64,000 nucleotides of DNA from Thalassospira xiamenensis M-5 = DSM 17429 (GTDB lineage: Bacteria; Pseudomonadota; Alphaproteobacteria; Rhodospirillales; Thalassospiraceae), in contig NZ_CP004388.1 of NCBI RefSeq assembly GCF_000300235.2, positions 3,001,501 through 3,065,500 of the forward strand, given 5' to 3'. This document shows, piece after piece, positions 1 through 11,000 of the stretch. Every line of letters starts with the position of its first letter. Position 1 is the first letter of the stretch. A program made the translations under genes and the position numbers. The notes below the pieces were generated by a model that was not told where the DNA came from, ran no database searches, and was given only the letters and a program-made list of their open reading frames with translations.

Positions 1-2
1 GG

Positions 3-3000
3 TCGGCTCCGGGACGGCTCATTCCCGAACGCATCGATCATGCCATTGCATCACGCCCCGGCGAAATCGCCCTGATCACGGAAGATGATCACGAAGTCAC
101 GTTTGCAACGCTGGGTCATATGGCCAATGCCGTCGCCCACCACCTGAAACAATGCGGCATTGCACCGGGCGATTTTGTCGGGATGAACATTTCCCCCAGT
201 GCGCAGCAAACGGCCGCTGTGATCGGTATCCTGAAATGCGGGGCAACCTGTGTGCAGCTTGATCCGTTGCAACCTGTCGCGCGCAATGCGTCGATGACCC
301 GCCATCTTGATTGCCGTCTGGTTCTGACTAACAGCACCGACACATGGCGCAAAATCGGCGACACCTCCATCACGGTAAACGATATCAATGCCTTAACCGG
401 CATTGACGGCAGCATCACCTTTGAAAATATCCATGACGATATTTGTGGCGACGATATTGCCTTTGTCTTCCATACATCGGGTTCGACCGGGCAGCCAAAA
501 CCGGTTCCCGTTCATCACCAATCCCTTGCCGATAAAATCGACGTCGCCATTGCGCAATTCGGTATCGGATCACATGAAAACGGCAACCCTGAAATAATGG
601 GTCTTTTCCCGTCGCTCGGATTTGATCCCTGGATGCTGCAATTCTGCGTCGGGCTGATCCGTGGCCATCGCATGTGGCTGATGACCCACGCGATACTCAG
701 TGACGGGCATAAATTCTGGAACGGTGTGGCACGACATCATGTCACCCACATCATGTCGGTCCCGTCATTTTATGAAAGCGTGATCGATGCCGTTCCGGCA
801 GATGGCGCTTTCAAATTGCGCCGTCTGATCACGGGCGGCGAAATCATGCAGCCAACACTCGTCCGCAGGCTTTATTCCGCGTTCGAAACCGTCGATATCT
901 GGAACTGCTATGGCCCGACCGAGGCGACAATTCATGCCGCCGTGTATCTGATACCAAGGGCCTCCCAAACCAAAAGCATCCCGCTCGGCCGCATCGACAA
1001 GGGTGGCTTTGTCCGGATACTTGACGAAGACGGAAAACGGGTACCGCTTGGCGTCCCGGGCGAGATTTACCTTGGCGGCGCAGGACTTAACCGCGGCTAT
1101 ATCAATATGCCTGACGTGACGGAGGAAAAATTCGTCACGGATCCGACGGGCGAGACCGATGAAACCTTTTATCGCACTGGTGATCTGGTTTCCTGGGGCG
1201 AAGACGGGTTGCTTTATTTTCACGGGCGCACGGACGAACAGGTCAAAATTCGCGGGCAACGCATCGAAATCGGGGAAATCGAATACCAGCTTTCGCGCCT
1301 GTCCGGCGTCGGACGGGCTGCGGTATTGCATGTCAAAACCAATCATGGTGGTGAACTGATCGGTTATCTTCTATCCAACGCAAGCCCGTCGAAACGCCCG
1401 GACGCAGCAACCGTGCGCGCAGAACTGGCGCGCCACCTGTCCGATGCGGCCGTTCCGACCCGCATTGAATGGGTGGAAACGCTACCCCTCTTGCCGTCGG
1501 GCAAAATCGACCGCAAGGCACTTGCCGAATTCGCCCGAAACCCGGATGGCAAGCAGCCTGTTGCGTCCAAAGCATCGCCCCCTGCATCCAGCAAACCCGA
1601 TCAGGCGCGCATCCATCAACTGGCCGGTAAAATTGCCAGGATATGGATGGAGCTGATCGAAACAGACGAAATTGAATTTGACACCAACCTGTTTGAAGCT
1701 GGCGCCCATTCATTGCTGGTACCGCGCGCCCAGTTTGCCCTGTCAAAACTCGCCGGGCGCAACATTGCATCGGTGGAAATATTCCAGCACCCGACCATCA
1801 ATTCCTTCGCACGTCACCTTTGTGCGGATGATGAACATGCCCCCGAAACCGCACAAGCCGAACCGGTAAAGCCCCAACGCAATGTGTCTGAAAATCACGA
1901 CATTGCGATTATTGGCATGGCGATGCGCCTGCCCGGCGCGAATGACCGCGACGCATTCTGGTCGATGCTTGAAAACGGTATCGATCAGATAAAGGACGTC
2001 GATATTTCCCGCCTGCGCGCAATGGGCGGCGATCCGTCGGTGCTCGAAGACGCCGATTTCATCGCCCGCCATGGGATTCTTGACGATCTCGATATGTTCG
2101 ATCCCGCACCGTTTGCCATGACCGCGGGCGAAACCATCGAAACCGATCCGCAACAACGCCTGCTGCTTGAAGTCGCCCTTAGCGCTCTGGAAGACGGGTC
2201 TTGCGATCCAGCGCGTGACGGCCCGGTCGGTGCCTATGTCGGCGTCGGTTTCCCGACCTATCTGGTCGACAGCCTGCGTGATCGCTTGCGCGACCGCCCC
2301 GATGCGATCCGGTATGGCATGACACTCGGCAATGACAAGGATTTTGCTGCAACACGGCTTGCCTACAAGCTGAACCTGACTGGCCCCGCCATCGCATCCT
2401 CGACCGCCTGTTCGACCGGGCTTGTCAATCTTGCCCTGGCCGTCAATGCCTTGCGATCCGGTCAATGCCGCGTCGCCCTTGCCGGTGGGGCGGCCCTTGG
2501 GCTTAGCCCGGCTGGCGGATATTATTTCACGCAGGGCGGCATTGGATCAAGAAGCGGCGTTTGCCGCCCGTTTGACAGCAAGGCAGACGGTGTTGTCGGC
2601 GGCAGCGGTGCGGCCATTGTCCTTTTGAAACGCCTTGATGATGCCATTGCCGACAGGGACACCATCCATGCGGTGATCAAGGGTGTCGGCATCAACAATG
2701 ACGGTTCAGCAAAGGCCGCCTTTACCGCGCCTTCTGTCGATGGTCAGGCAAAGGCCATTCAAACGGCCCTTGACGATGCCCAGATCGATCCATCGACCAT
2801 CCGCTTTGTCGAAGGCCATGGCACCGCAACCGCGCTTGGCGACCCGATAGAAATCGCTGCACTGAATAAAATTTACGCCCGAACCGATGCAACGCCAACG
2901 CATCCGGTCTGGCTTGGCTCGGTCAAGGGTAATATCGGCCATCTGGACAGTGCCGCCGGAATGGCCGGGCTGATCAAGGCCGTATTGGCAATCCGCCATC

Positions 3001-5012
3001 GGGTATTTCCGCCGACCTGCCATTTCAATCAACCGAATGAAAACCTTGGTCTGGATCAGGGACCATTTCAAATAAACAACACTGCTCAACCATTATCGAA
3101 TAATGATGATGAACCGCTGCGCACGGGCATCAGCAGCTTCGGGGTTGGCGGCACCAACGCGCATATCATCATCGAAGAAGCCCCCCGTTTCGATGAACCG
3201 GCATCACGCCAGACACAAAACGATATTCCCCGTATCCTGCCCTTCTCGGCGGCAAGCGAACCCGCCTTGCAAAAACTTCTGGAAAACACCGCAAGCTGGC
3301 TTGACCGCAACGGATCAGACATTGCGATATCCGATGTCGCAAACAGCCTGTCACGGCGTCACGCCTATCGTTTCAGGGCCGCCATCGTTGCCACGAACAT
3401 CAAGGCTGCGGTTTCAGCCCTGACCCATCCGAAATCGACCGCCCGCCATCAGGCCGTTGCCCAACGCAATGTCCCTTCCATCGCCTTCCTGTTCCCCGGT
3501 CAGGGATCGCAACGACCGGGCATGGCAAAAGGCCTTTATGAAGTGGATCAAACATCGACAAAGATCATCCGCGATGCCTGCAAGCATGTGGCACAGACGG
3601 GCGGCCCCGATGATCTTTTTGAATTGCTGACCGTTCCTGATGAAAGCCCGGCAACATCAAGCCGCATGGCACGCACCGAAATCGCCCAGCCCGCTCTGTT
3701 CATTTATGAATATGCGCTGGCAAACTGGCTGATCGAAAACGGCATTTTGCCCGCAGCATTGACCGGGCACAGCATTGGCGAATATGTCGCGGCCTGCATT
3801 GGCGGGGTCATGTCCTTTGAAGATGCGCTTCGCCTTGTGGTGATGCGCGGTCGCCTGATGGGGCAGACCGAACCGGGATCAATGTTTGCCCTGTCCATGA
3901 CCGAGGCCGAAGTCGGTGATCTTCTGTCGGCCTTTGGCCCCGATCTGTCGATGGCTGCAATCAACGGCCCGCGTCAATGCGTGGTGGCGGGCAGCACCGA
4001 ATGCATTGATGCGCTTGAAGAACACATCAAATCACAGGGTAAATCCGGTCGTCGGCTTGTGGTCTCCCATGCCTTCCATTCACGGATGATGGAACCGGTT
4101 CTGAATGAATTCCGCCATGTCGTCGCCAAAATCCGGTTGAACGCGCCAACCCTTCCGATCCAGTCCAACCTGACTGGCAACTGGCTGACACCCGAAGACG
4201 CCACCAATCCCGATTACTGGGTTCAACATCTGCGCAATGCGGTGCGCTTTGCCGATAACATCAAGGGACTTCTGGCCGAAATGCCCGAAACGATCATGGT
4301 CGAATGCGGCTTTGGCAACACGGCAAGCCGCCTTGCCATTGTCAATGGCACAGCGACCGGCAACAGCATTGCCCTGCAACCTGCCCCCGGCCCCGATGCC
4401 GCCCGAAAAACGGATGCCGCAATCACCGGGTCAAACGCACTGGCCGATGCGATTGCCCGGCTTTGGGTTATGGGAACATCGCCCGATTGGGATCGGGTGA
4501 ACCAAACCCGTGATGCCCATCGCATTCCGTTGCCGACCTACGCCTTTGACCGACGCCGCTTCTGGCCGGAGAAGGCAACCACCGTGAACGCCGATCCCAA
4601 ATCTATCGCCGTTGCCGCTGCCCCGGTGGAGGCCACATTGCCCCCGGCACAAAACCCGGCACAAAATACGTCCGATGCCCAAACCGAAACACAAGCGCAA
4701 TCCGCCATTCTTGCCGTCTGGCGCGATATGTTTGGCGATCCGGCAATCGGCCCCGATGATGATTTCTTTGAACTTGGCGGGGACTCCTTATTCGCCGTAC
4801 GGATCGCAACACGGCTTTCCGAAGTCCTGACTGCCGAAATTCCCGCCGCCGTAATGTTCGAAGGCCGCACCGTTTCAGGTGTTGCCAACCTGCTTGCATC
4901 CTTTGAGACAAACAGCCCGCCGACCAATGCCCGATCCGCGCCAACAGCAACGGCAACAGCAAAACCGGCCACAACAGCCCCCCGCCCGTCACGTGAACAG
5001 GGAGTTCTGTGA
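3..5012 (+). CDS. Hybrid NRPS-PKS, 5'-truncated by window edge: A-T-KS-AT-T
   Basis: The frame is open to the left edge and already reads as adenylation (A) domain at the first codon, so the ATG at 120 is internal and the gene starts outside the window. Counting from base 3: A domain about 6-512 (TSGSTG, NCYGPTEAT, YRTGDL, GKIDRK); carrier (T) with GAHSLL Ser near 569; ketosynthase 632-1057 with TACST Cys near 803 and both His motifs; acyltransferase 1157-1447 with GHSIGEY and HAFH, the malonyl-CoA pattern; ACP 1567-1633 with GGDSL. No ketoreductase lies between AT and ACP. The eye-read A-domain code DPLMIGCIHK matches none I know. The gene loads an amino acid and extends it with malonate. 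It is coupled to the next gene by a TGATG overlap. The family call is firm; assignment to a thalassospiramide-type line is inference. Confidence 0.93.
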   Translation, partial: SAPGRLIPERIDHAIASRPGEIALITEDDHEVTFATLGHMANAVAHHLKQCGIAPGDFVGMNISPSAQQTAAVIGILKCGATCVQLDPLQPVARNASMTRHLDCRLVLTNSTDTWRKIGDTSITVNDINALTGIDGSITFENIHDDICGDDIAFVFHTSGSTGQPKPVPVHHQSLADKIDVAIAQFGIGSHENGNPEIMGLFPSLGFDPWMLQFCVGLIRGHRMWLMTHAILSDGHKFWNGVARHHVTHIMSVPSFYESVIDAVPADGAFKLRRLITGGEIMQPTLVRRLYSAFETVDIWNCYGPTEATIHAAVYLIPRASQTKSIPLGRIDKGGFVRILDEDGKRVPLGVPGEIYLGGAGLNRGYINMPDVTEEKFVTDPTGETDETFYRTGDLVSWGEDGLLYFHGRTDEQVKIRGQRIEIGEIEYQLSRLSGVGRAAVLHVKTNHGGELIGYLLSNASPSKRPDAATVRAELARHLSDAAVPTRIEWVETLPLLPSGKIDRKALAEFARNPDGKQPVASKASPPASSKPDQARIHQLAGKIARIWMELIETDEIEFDTNLFEAGAHSLLVPRAQFALSKLAGRNIASVEIFQHPTINSFARHLCADDEHAPETAQAEPVKPQRNVSENHDIAIIGMAMRLPGANDRDAFWSMLENGIDQIKDVDISRLRAMGGDPSVLEDADFIARHGILDDLDMFDPAPFAMTAGETIETDPQQRLLLEVALSALEDGSCDPARDGPVGAYVGVGFPTYLVDSLRDRLRDRPDAIRYGMTLGNDKDFAATRLAYKLNLTGPAIASSTACSTGLVNLALAVNALRSGQCRVALAGGAALGLSPAGGYYFTQGGIGSRSGVCRPFDSKADGVVGGSGAAIVLLKRLDDAIADRDTIHAVIKGVGINNDGSAKAAFTAPSVDGQAKAIQTALDDAQIDPSTIRFVEGHGTATALGDPIEIAALNKIYARTDATPTHPVWLGSVKGNIGHLDSAAGMAGLIKAVLAIRHRVFPPTCHFNQPNENLGLDQGPFQINNTAQPLSNNDDEPLRTGISSFGVGGTNAHIIIEEAPRFDEPASRQTQNDIPRILPFSAASEPALQKLLENTASWLDRNGSDIAISDVANSLSRRHAYRFRAAIVATNIKAAVSALTHPKSTARHQAVAQRNVPSIAFLFPGQGSQRPGMAKGLYEVDQTSTKIIRDACKHVAQTGGPDDLFELLTVPDESPATSSRMARTEIAQPALFIYEYALANWLIENGILPAALTGHSIGEYVAACIGGVMSFEDALRLVVMRGRLMGQTEPGSMFALSMTEAEVGDLLSAFGPDLSMAAINGPRQCVVAGSTECIDALEEHIKSQGKSGRRLVVSHAFHSRMMEPVLNEFRHVVAKIRLNAPTLPIQSNLTGNWLTPEDATNPDYWVQHLRNAVRFADNIKGLLAEMPETIMVECGFGNTASRLAIVNGTATGNSIALQPAPGPDAARKTDAAITGSNALADAIARLWVMGTSPDWDRVNQTRDAHRIPLPTYAFDRRRFWPEKATTVNADPKSIAVAAAPVEATLPPAQNPAQNTSDAQTETQAQSAILAVWRDMFGDPAIGPDDDFFELGGDSLFAVRIATRLSEVLTAEIPAAVMFEGRTVSGVANLLASFETNSPPTNARSAPTATATAKPATTAPRPSREQGVL

Positions 5013-8000
5013 TGAATACCGATCAGCTGTCACGCCGCACACAAACCGCGCGCAACCTGCTCGACAAACTCCGTCAGCGCGACATTGTGCTAAGCCTGCA
5101 TGCCAACGGGCACGATCTTTGTTTTGATGCACCGACCGGTGCATTTGATGATGCCCTGAAATCCGAAACCCGTGACCTGAAGGCCGAAATCCTAAGCTTG
5201 CTGCGTGAACCTTCCGATGCCGAAAGTCATGACACCAAAGCAGGTCCGATCCTCAAATTCTTCCCGGCCCATCCCGCCATCGAAGGCCAATGGATTGCAA
5301 GACGTGACCAACCGGCAAGTGCAAATTACCATATCGTTACAGGCATCACCCTTCCCAAAGGAACCGGTTTCAATGCGGTCCGCGATGCGATTGCCGCCAT
5401 CGTCAAACGCCATGATGCCCTCCGGTCCACCTTTGTCGAACAGGACGGGCAGCTGATCCAGCGCGTGCATGCCGATATGCCGGTCACTGTGCGCAAAATC
5501 GACACCACCCGAGAAATCCGCCATGATCTTTTTGATCTCGCGACGGGTCCTCTGGCCCGGTTTGGCTATATCGAACATGACGACGGAAAAGCCCCACAAC
5601 TGGCCATGGCGATCGATCATCTGTGCTTTGATGGCCAATCGATCATGTTGCTGCAAAAAGAGCTTCTTGCCATACTTGCCGGAAACACGCCCGGAAACAT
5701 CCCTGATATCGAAAAACTTGTGCGCAATGCACATCGCAATCTGGATCGGGAACGCGGCGAAATCGCGCGGAAATTCTGGTCGGCACGAACCGATAAACTG
5801 TTATCTGCCGGGCTGCCTGACGACCCGGCAGCAGAACGGAATGGCGACGGCAAACGCCTTCTGATCAAACTGACCGGCAAAGACGCCGAGGCTTTCGCAA
5901 AGCTTGCCAGCCATACCCGCAAAACAACCCAGACCACTCTCTGGGCCGCCCTGACCATCGCTGTGATCGCGCGGCACAAGGAAAACGCCACAGCCGTGAT
6001 CGGGCTGCCTTTTGCCGGTCGCAGGGACAAGGAAACCATGCAGTCGATGGGCTGCTTTGTGAATGTCCTGCCCGTCGCGATCAAACCGGATATGGCAGAT
6101 AATCTTGATGCCCTGACCAGACAGGTCGGGCACGAAGTTCTTTCCATGCTTGACGTGCAGGATTACCCCCTGTCGCGCCTGATGCATGATCTGACACAGG
6201 CGGCACAGGGCCCGACCGGCCTGCCATTCGATGCCGTCCATGTGATGGAATCCAGCGACAGCCCCTTCGTGATCGAAGATCTCGACTTCGGGGCGGGCAA
6301 ATTCCCCCTGATGGTCGGCATGATGAAAAACGGCCCGGAAACATCTCTGGCTGTCGAATATCAAAGCCACGTCTTTGGCGAAGCATGGATCGAACGTTTT
6401 GCCAAACGTTTCCTGACCTTTGCGCGTGCGCTTGCCAAAAACCCGGAAATGCCGCTTGGCCTTGTTGATCTGCTGCCTGACGACGAACATGATCACCTGA
6501 CCGTAGCACTTAACGATACCGCATCGGATTACCCGCGCGACTGCGGCCTTGGCGAATTACTCGCCCGTCAGGTCACCAACCCGGCCAACGCGGATAAAAT
6601 TGCCCTGCAGGATCGCGACCGAAAAATCACCTATCGCACGTTGGGGCAACACGTTTCCGCCGTTTCTGCCGGTCTTGATGCCCTTGATGTTGCCCCCGGG
6701 TCGATTGTCGCCCTTGCCGCTGATCGTACCCTTGATGCGATTATCACGATACTTGGTATCGCATGGCATGGTGCGGCCTATCTGCCAATTGACAAATCTC
6801 TGCCTGCCGATGCCATTGCCGCCCTGATGGCAGAATGCGGTGCCCGTACTTTGCTGTGTGACAACGCCGAATTTGAACGCCTGTCGGGGCTGTCTGATCG
6901 CGTTCGCATTGCGCAACTGCCCGACGCCAACGCAACATCGGATGCGACCTTCGCCAAACGTGCAGGCGATGATCTGGCTTATGTCATGTTCACGTCCGGC
7001 TCCACCGGTGCGCCCAAGGGGGTGCTGATCCCCAACCGGGCTGTTGCACGACTGGTGTTGAACAATCGGGTGCTTGCGTTTGATGAAACCGATGTGATGG
7101 CACAGGCCGCATCACTTGGCTTTGATGCCGCAACCCTTGAAGTCTGGGCACCGCTTCTGAATGGCGGCAAACTGGTTCTGATTGATAACGAAACCCTGTT
7201 TGATCCAACCGCCCTGCAGAATGCCCTTAAAGGTGGCGGTGTGACCACCATGTGGCTGACCGCAAGCCTGTTTAACCGTATCGCCGATGACGCGCCAGGT
7301 TGCTTTTCCCCGCTCAAAAGACTGCTTTCCGGGGGCGAGGCACTAAGCCCCCCTCATCTGCAAAAAGTCATGGCCGCCTGCCCGGACCTTACCCTGATCA
7401 ACGGCTATGGCCCGACGGAAAACACGACCTTTACCTGTATCCATCCGATCACGCCACATGACGTAAATTCGGCAACCATCCCGATTGGCCGACCGATTGG
7501 CAATACGCGCACCTATATTCTTGATACTGGCGGGCAACCGGTTCCGACCGGGGTCTGGGGTGAACTTTACGCCGCGGGCGACGGGCTGGCGCTGGGATAT
7601 TCCGGCGTGCCCGAACGCACCGCCAAGGCATTCGTCACGTTCGATCATTTACCCGAAACCCGCCTTTACAAAACCGGCGACCGCGTGCGTTGGCGCTCAG
7701 ATGGGATGATTGAATTTGGCGGCCGCGGTGACGGGCAGGTCAAAATTCGCGGACACCGGATTGAAACCGCCGCCATTGAAAAACGACTGAGCCAGATTGA
7801 CGGCATCCGCAATGCCTGCGTGATGCCGGTTGGCGTCGGTGCCGATGCCTTCCTTGGTGCGGCCGTCGCCGCCGATCAGGATAACAGCAATGTCTGGATG
7901 CATATCCTTGGCCGCAATCTGCCCGATTACATGATCCCCGAACGGTTTGTGGTGCTGGATCATCTGCCGGTCAATGTGAATGGCAAAGTAGATCACAAAC

Positions 8001-11000
8001 AGCTCCTTGGTGCCCTGGCCAATACGGCACCGCTTGCTCCCCAAACCGGCAACGCCGCCACCAGCAACGAACTGGAACAGATCGTTGCCGAACAATTCAG
8101 GGCCCTGTTTGGCAACAGGGACATTACCGCATCGTCGGATTTCTTTGCCTTGGGTGGACACAGCCTTGTCGCCATGCGCCTTGCCGGATTGCTCGAAAAA
8201 TCCACCGGCGTCCGCCCGAAACTTCAGGATATCTTTGTCGCCCGAACAGTCGGCGGGATCGCAGCCCTGCTTGCCAACCATAAACAGAATGGCAAACAAT
8301 TCCTGATTCCAAAGGCAGATGGCCCGAAATTCCCGCTTTCAAGCGGACAGGCCCGCCTTTGGGTTCTGCAACGCATGCAGCCCGACATGGCGGTCTATTC
8401 CGTCCCGGCCGCGTTTGAAATCAATGGCCCGATTGATGCCGATGCATTGCAGACCGCCCTTCATAAACTTGAAGAACGGCAACATGCGCTGCGCCTGCGT
8501 TTCAAATCCGATCCCCATCATCCTGATGGCGTCAGCCAGTATCTGGCACCGGTCGGTTCATGGCTTATGGGCCGCCATCAAATGGACGAAGGTCCCGCCC
8601 GCCTGTTCATCGCACGCGAAACCGTCCGTCCGTTCGACCTTGAAAACAAACCATTGGCACGGGCCGATCTGATCACACTTGCCCCCGACCGTCACTGGAT
8701 GCTGGTTTCGCTGCATCATGCGATTTGTGATGGCTGGTCGATGCCGACATTACTACGCGATCTTGCCGCCCTTTATGCCGCCGAAACCGGCAGCCCCGCC
8801 GCGCCCTTGCCGGAGCTCGACCGGCATTACGAGGATTTTGCAAGCTGGCAACATGGCTATTTAAGCTCAACCGACGGCAAGGATCTATTGGCCCGCTGGC
8901 AAGAACGGCTGTTGCCCCTGCCTGAACCGCTGGCCCTGCCAACGGATCGCCGCCGGCCTAAGGCACGGCGTTTTGCGGGCGATTTCCATGAAATTACCTT
9001 TGGCGAACAAACCACGCGTCTGATCAATGATGCGGCGGATCGGCATGGCACAACCGCCTTTTCCATTCTGACCGCTTTGGTGCAAATCCTGATGTACCGC
9101 CAATGCGGGCAGACCGATATCCCGCTTGGCATGCTGGTGGCGGGCCGTGAACAGACCGCCCTTGATGATGTGGTCGGCTTCTTTGTCAACACCGTTGTCC
9201 TGCGTCAGAATGTCGATCCGAACGCCGGATTTGACGATCATCTGGCCCAAACCGGCAAAACCATCATCGATGCCCTGTCCGATCAGGCCGCCCCGTTCGA
9301 GGATGTTGTGGCCGCCGTCAATGCGCCACGCGATCCTGCGCGCAATCCGCTATTTGATGTTCTGGTCGCCTGGCAGGACAGCATCCCTAACCTTGGAAAA
9401 CTCGGCGATGCCGAACTCTCGCTGCTGAAAACAGAATTCCCGTTCTCGAAATTCGATCTTGCATTCTATTTCAGCAAACAGAACGACGCCCTGCTGTGTC
9501 AGATCGAATTTGATACCGACCTGTTTGACAAATCCACCATTCAGGCGATTTTCAACCGGCTTGAAATCCTTGCTGCTGCGGCCCTGTCCACGTCATCAAG
9601 CGCCAAAATCGCCGAATTGCCGATTTTGCCGGCCGACGAACGCGCCCGGATCGATCAATTCAATGCCACCGATCTTGACCTTGCGATTGAACGCAGCATT
9701 TCCGAACCGTTCACCGATCAGGTCCGTGCGACACCCGGCGCACCGGCGGTTATCGGAACATCTGCAACGCTAAGTTATGAACAATTCGCCCGTCGTGCAT
9801 CCGGGATTGCCGCAAAACTGCGTGCGACATCGGTCGGTCCGGGTGATGTCATCGGCGTTGCCGTGCGACGCTCAATCGATATGCTGGCCGCCATTCACGG
9901 GATTCTTCTATGCGGTGCGGCATATAGCCCCCTTGACCCCGATCATCCCGAACAGCGCCGCACGGATATGCTTGATGATCTTGGCTATCCGCGCGTCATC
10001 ACCACCGCCGATCTGGCCGATCTGTTTGACGCAGATAAAGTCCTGATCATCGATGGCAGCGAAGATGCCGATATCCCTGATGCAATCAACGCTCCCGATG
10101 ACCTTGCCTATGTGCTGTTCACATCCGGCTCGACCGGTCGTCCAAAGGGTGTCGAAATCGCCCATCGGGGTGTTCTGAACCGTATCCTCTGGATGCAGGA
10201 CGCCTTCCCGATTGGCCCCGAAGACGTCATTTTGCAAAAAACCCCGATCACATTCGATGTGTCGGTCTGGGAACTATTCTGGTGGTCATGGACGGGCGCG
10301 CGCGTTGTTCTGCCTGATCCGGGTGTTGAACGCGATCCGCAACAACTTGCCCAGGCCATTCGCGATCATGGCGTCACCACCATGCATTTCGTGCCTTCGA
10401 TGCTGGCAAGTTTCCTGTTCTCGGTCGAACACGGGCTGGTCGACATCGAACATCTTGGCAGCCTCAAACGCGTTTTCGCCAGTGGCGAGGCGCTCGACCC
10501 GGCACTGGTAAAGCGCTTCAACGATCTGCTGTTTGATCGCTTCGGAACCGAACTGCATAACCTTTACGGCCCGACCGAGGCGACGGTGGATGTCACCTGG
10601 CATGCCTGCTCGCCGCTTGAAAATCCCGATATCGTTCCGATTGGCAAACCGATTGCCAACACCACCATTCGCATCCTTGATGACAGGCTTGGCGACATGC
10701 CGATTGGCATTGCGGGTGAAATCGTGCTGGGTGGGCCGCAAATTGCACGCGGTTATCGCAACCGCCCGGAACTGACAGCCGAAAAATTCCCCGACGATCC
10801 CCGCAACCCGGGCCATAAACTGTATCGCACCGGCGATCTGGGGCGTTTCCTTGCCGACGGATCGGTCGAATATCTTGGCCGGATCGATCATCAGGTCAAA
10901 ATTCGCGGCTTCCGCATCGAATGCGGCGAAGTCGAAACCACGATTGAAAGCCACGATCTGGTTGAACGCGCCCTGGTCAAGGCGGTGCGCATCGGCGACC

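Noticed and set aside
120-122. ATG at 120 as the start of the first NRPS-PKS gene
   Set aside because: The same frame is open to the window edge and encodes recognisable adenylation-domain sequence before this ATG, so the gene begins outside the window.
1743-2465. A 240-codon minus-strand frame inside the first NRPS-PKS gene, with similar frames elsewhere in the cluster
   Set aside because: These are mirror frames produced by codon bias in long, GC-rich genes; none carries a domain or a ribosome site.
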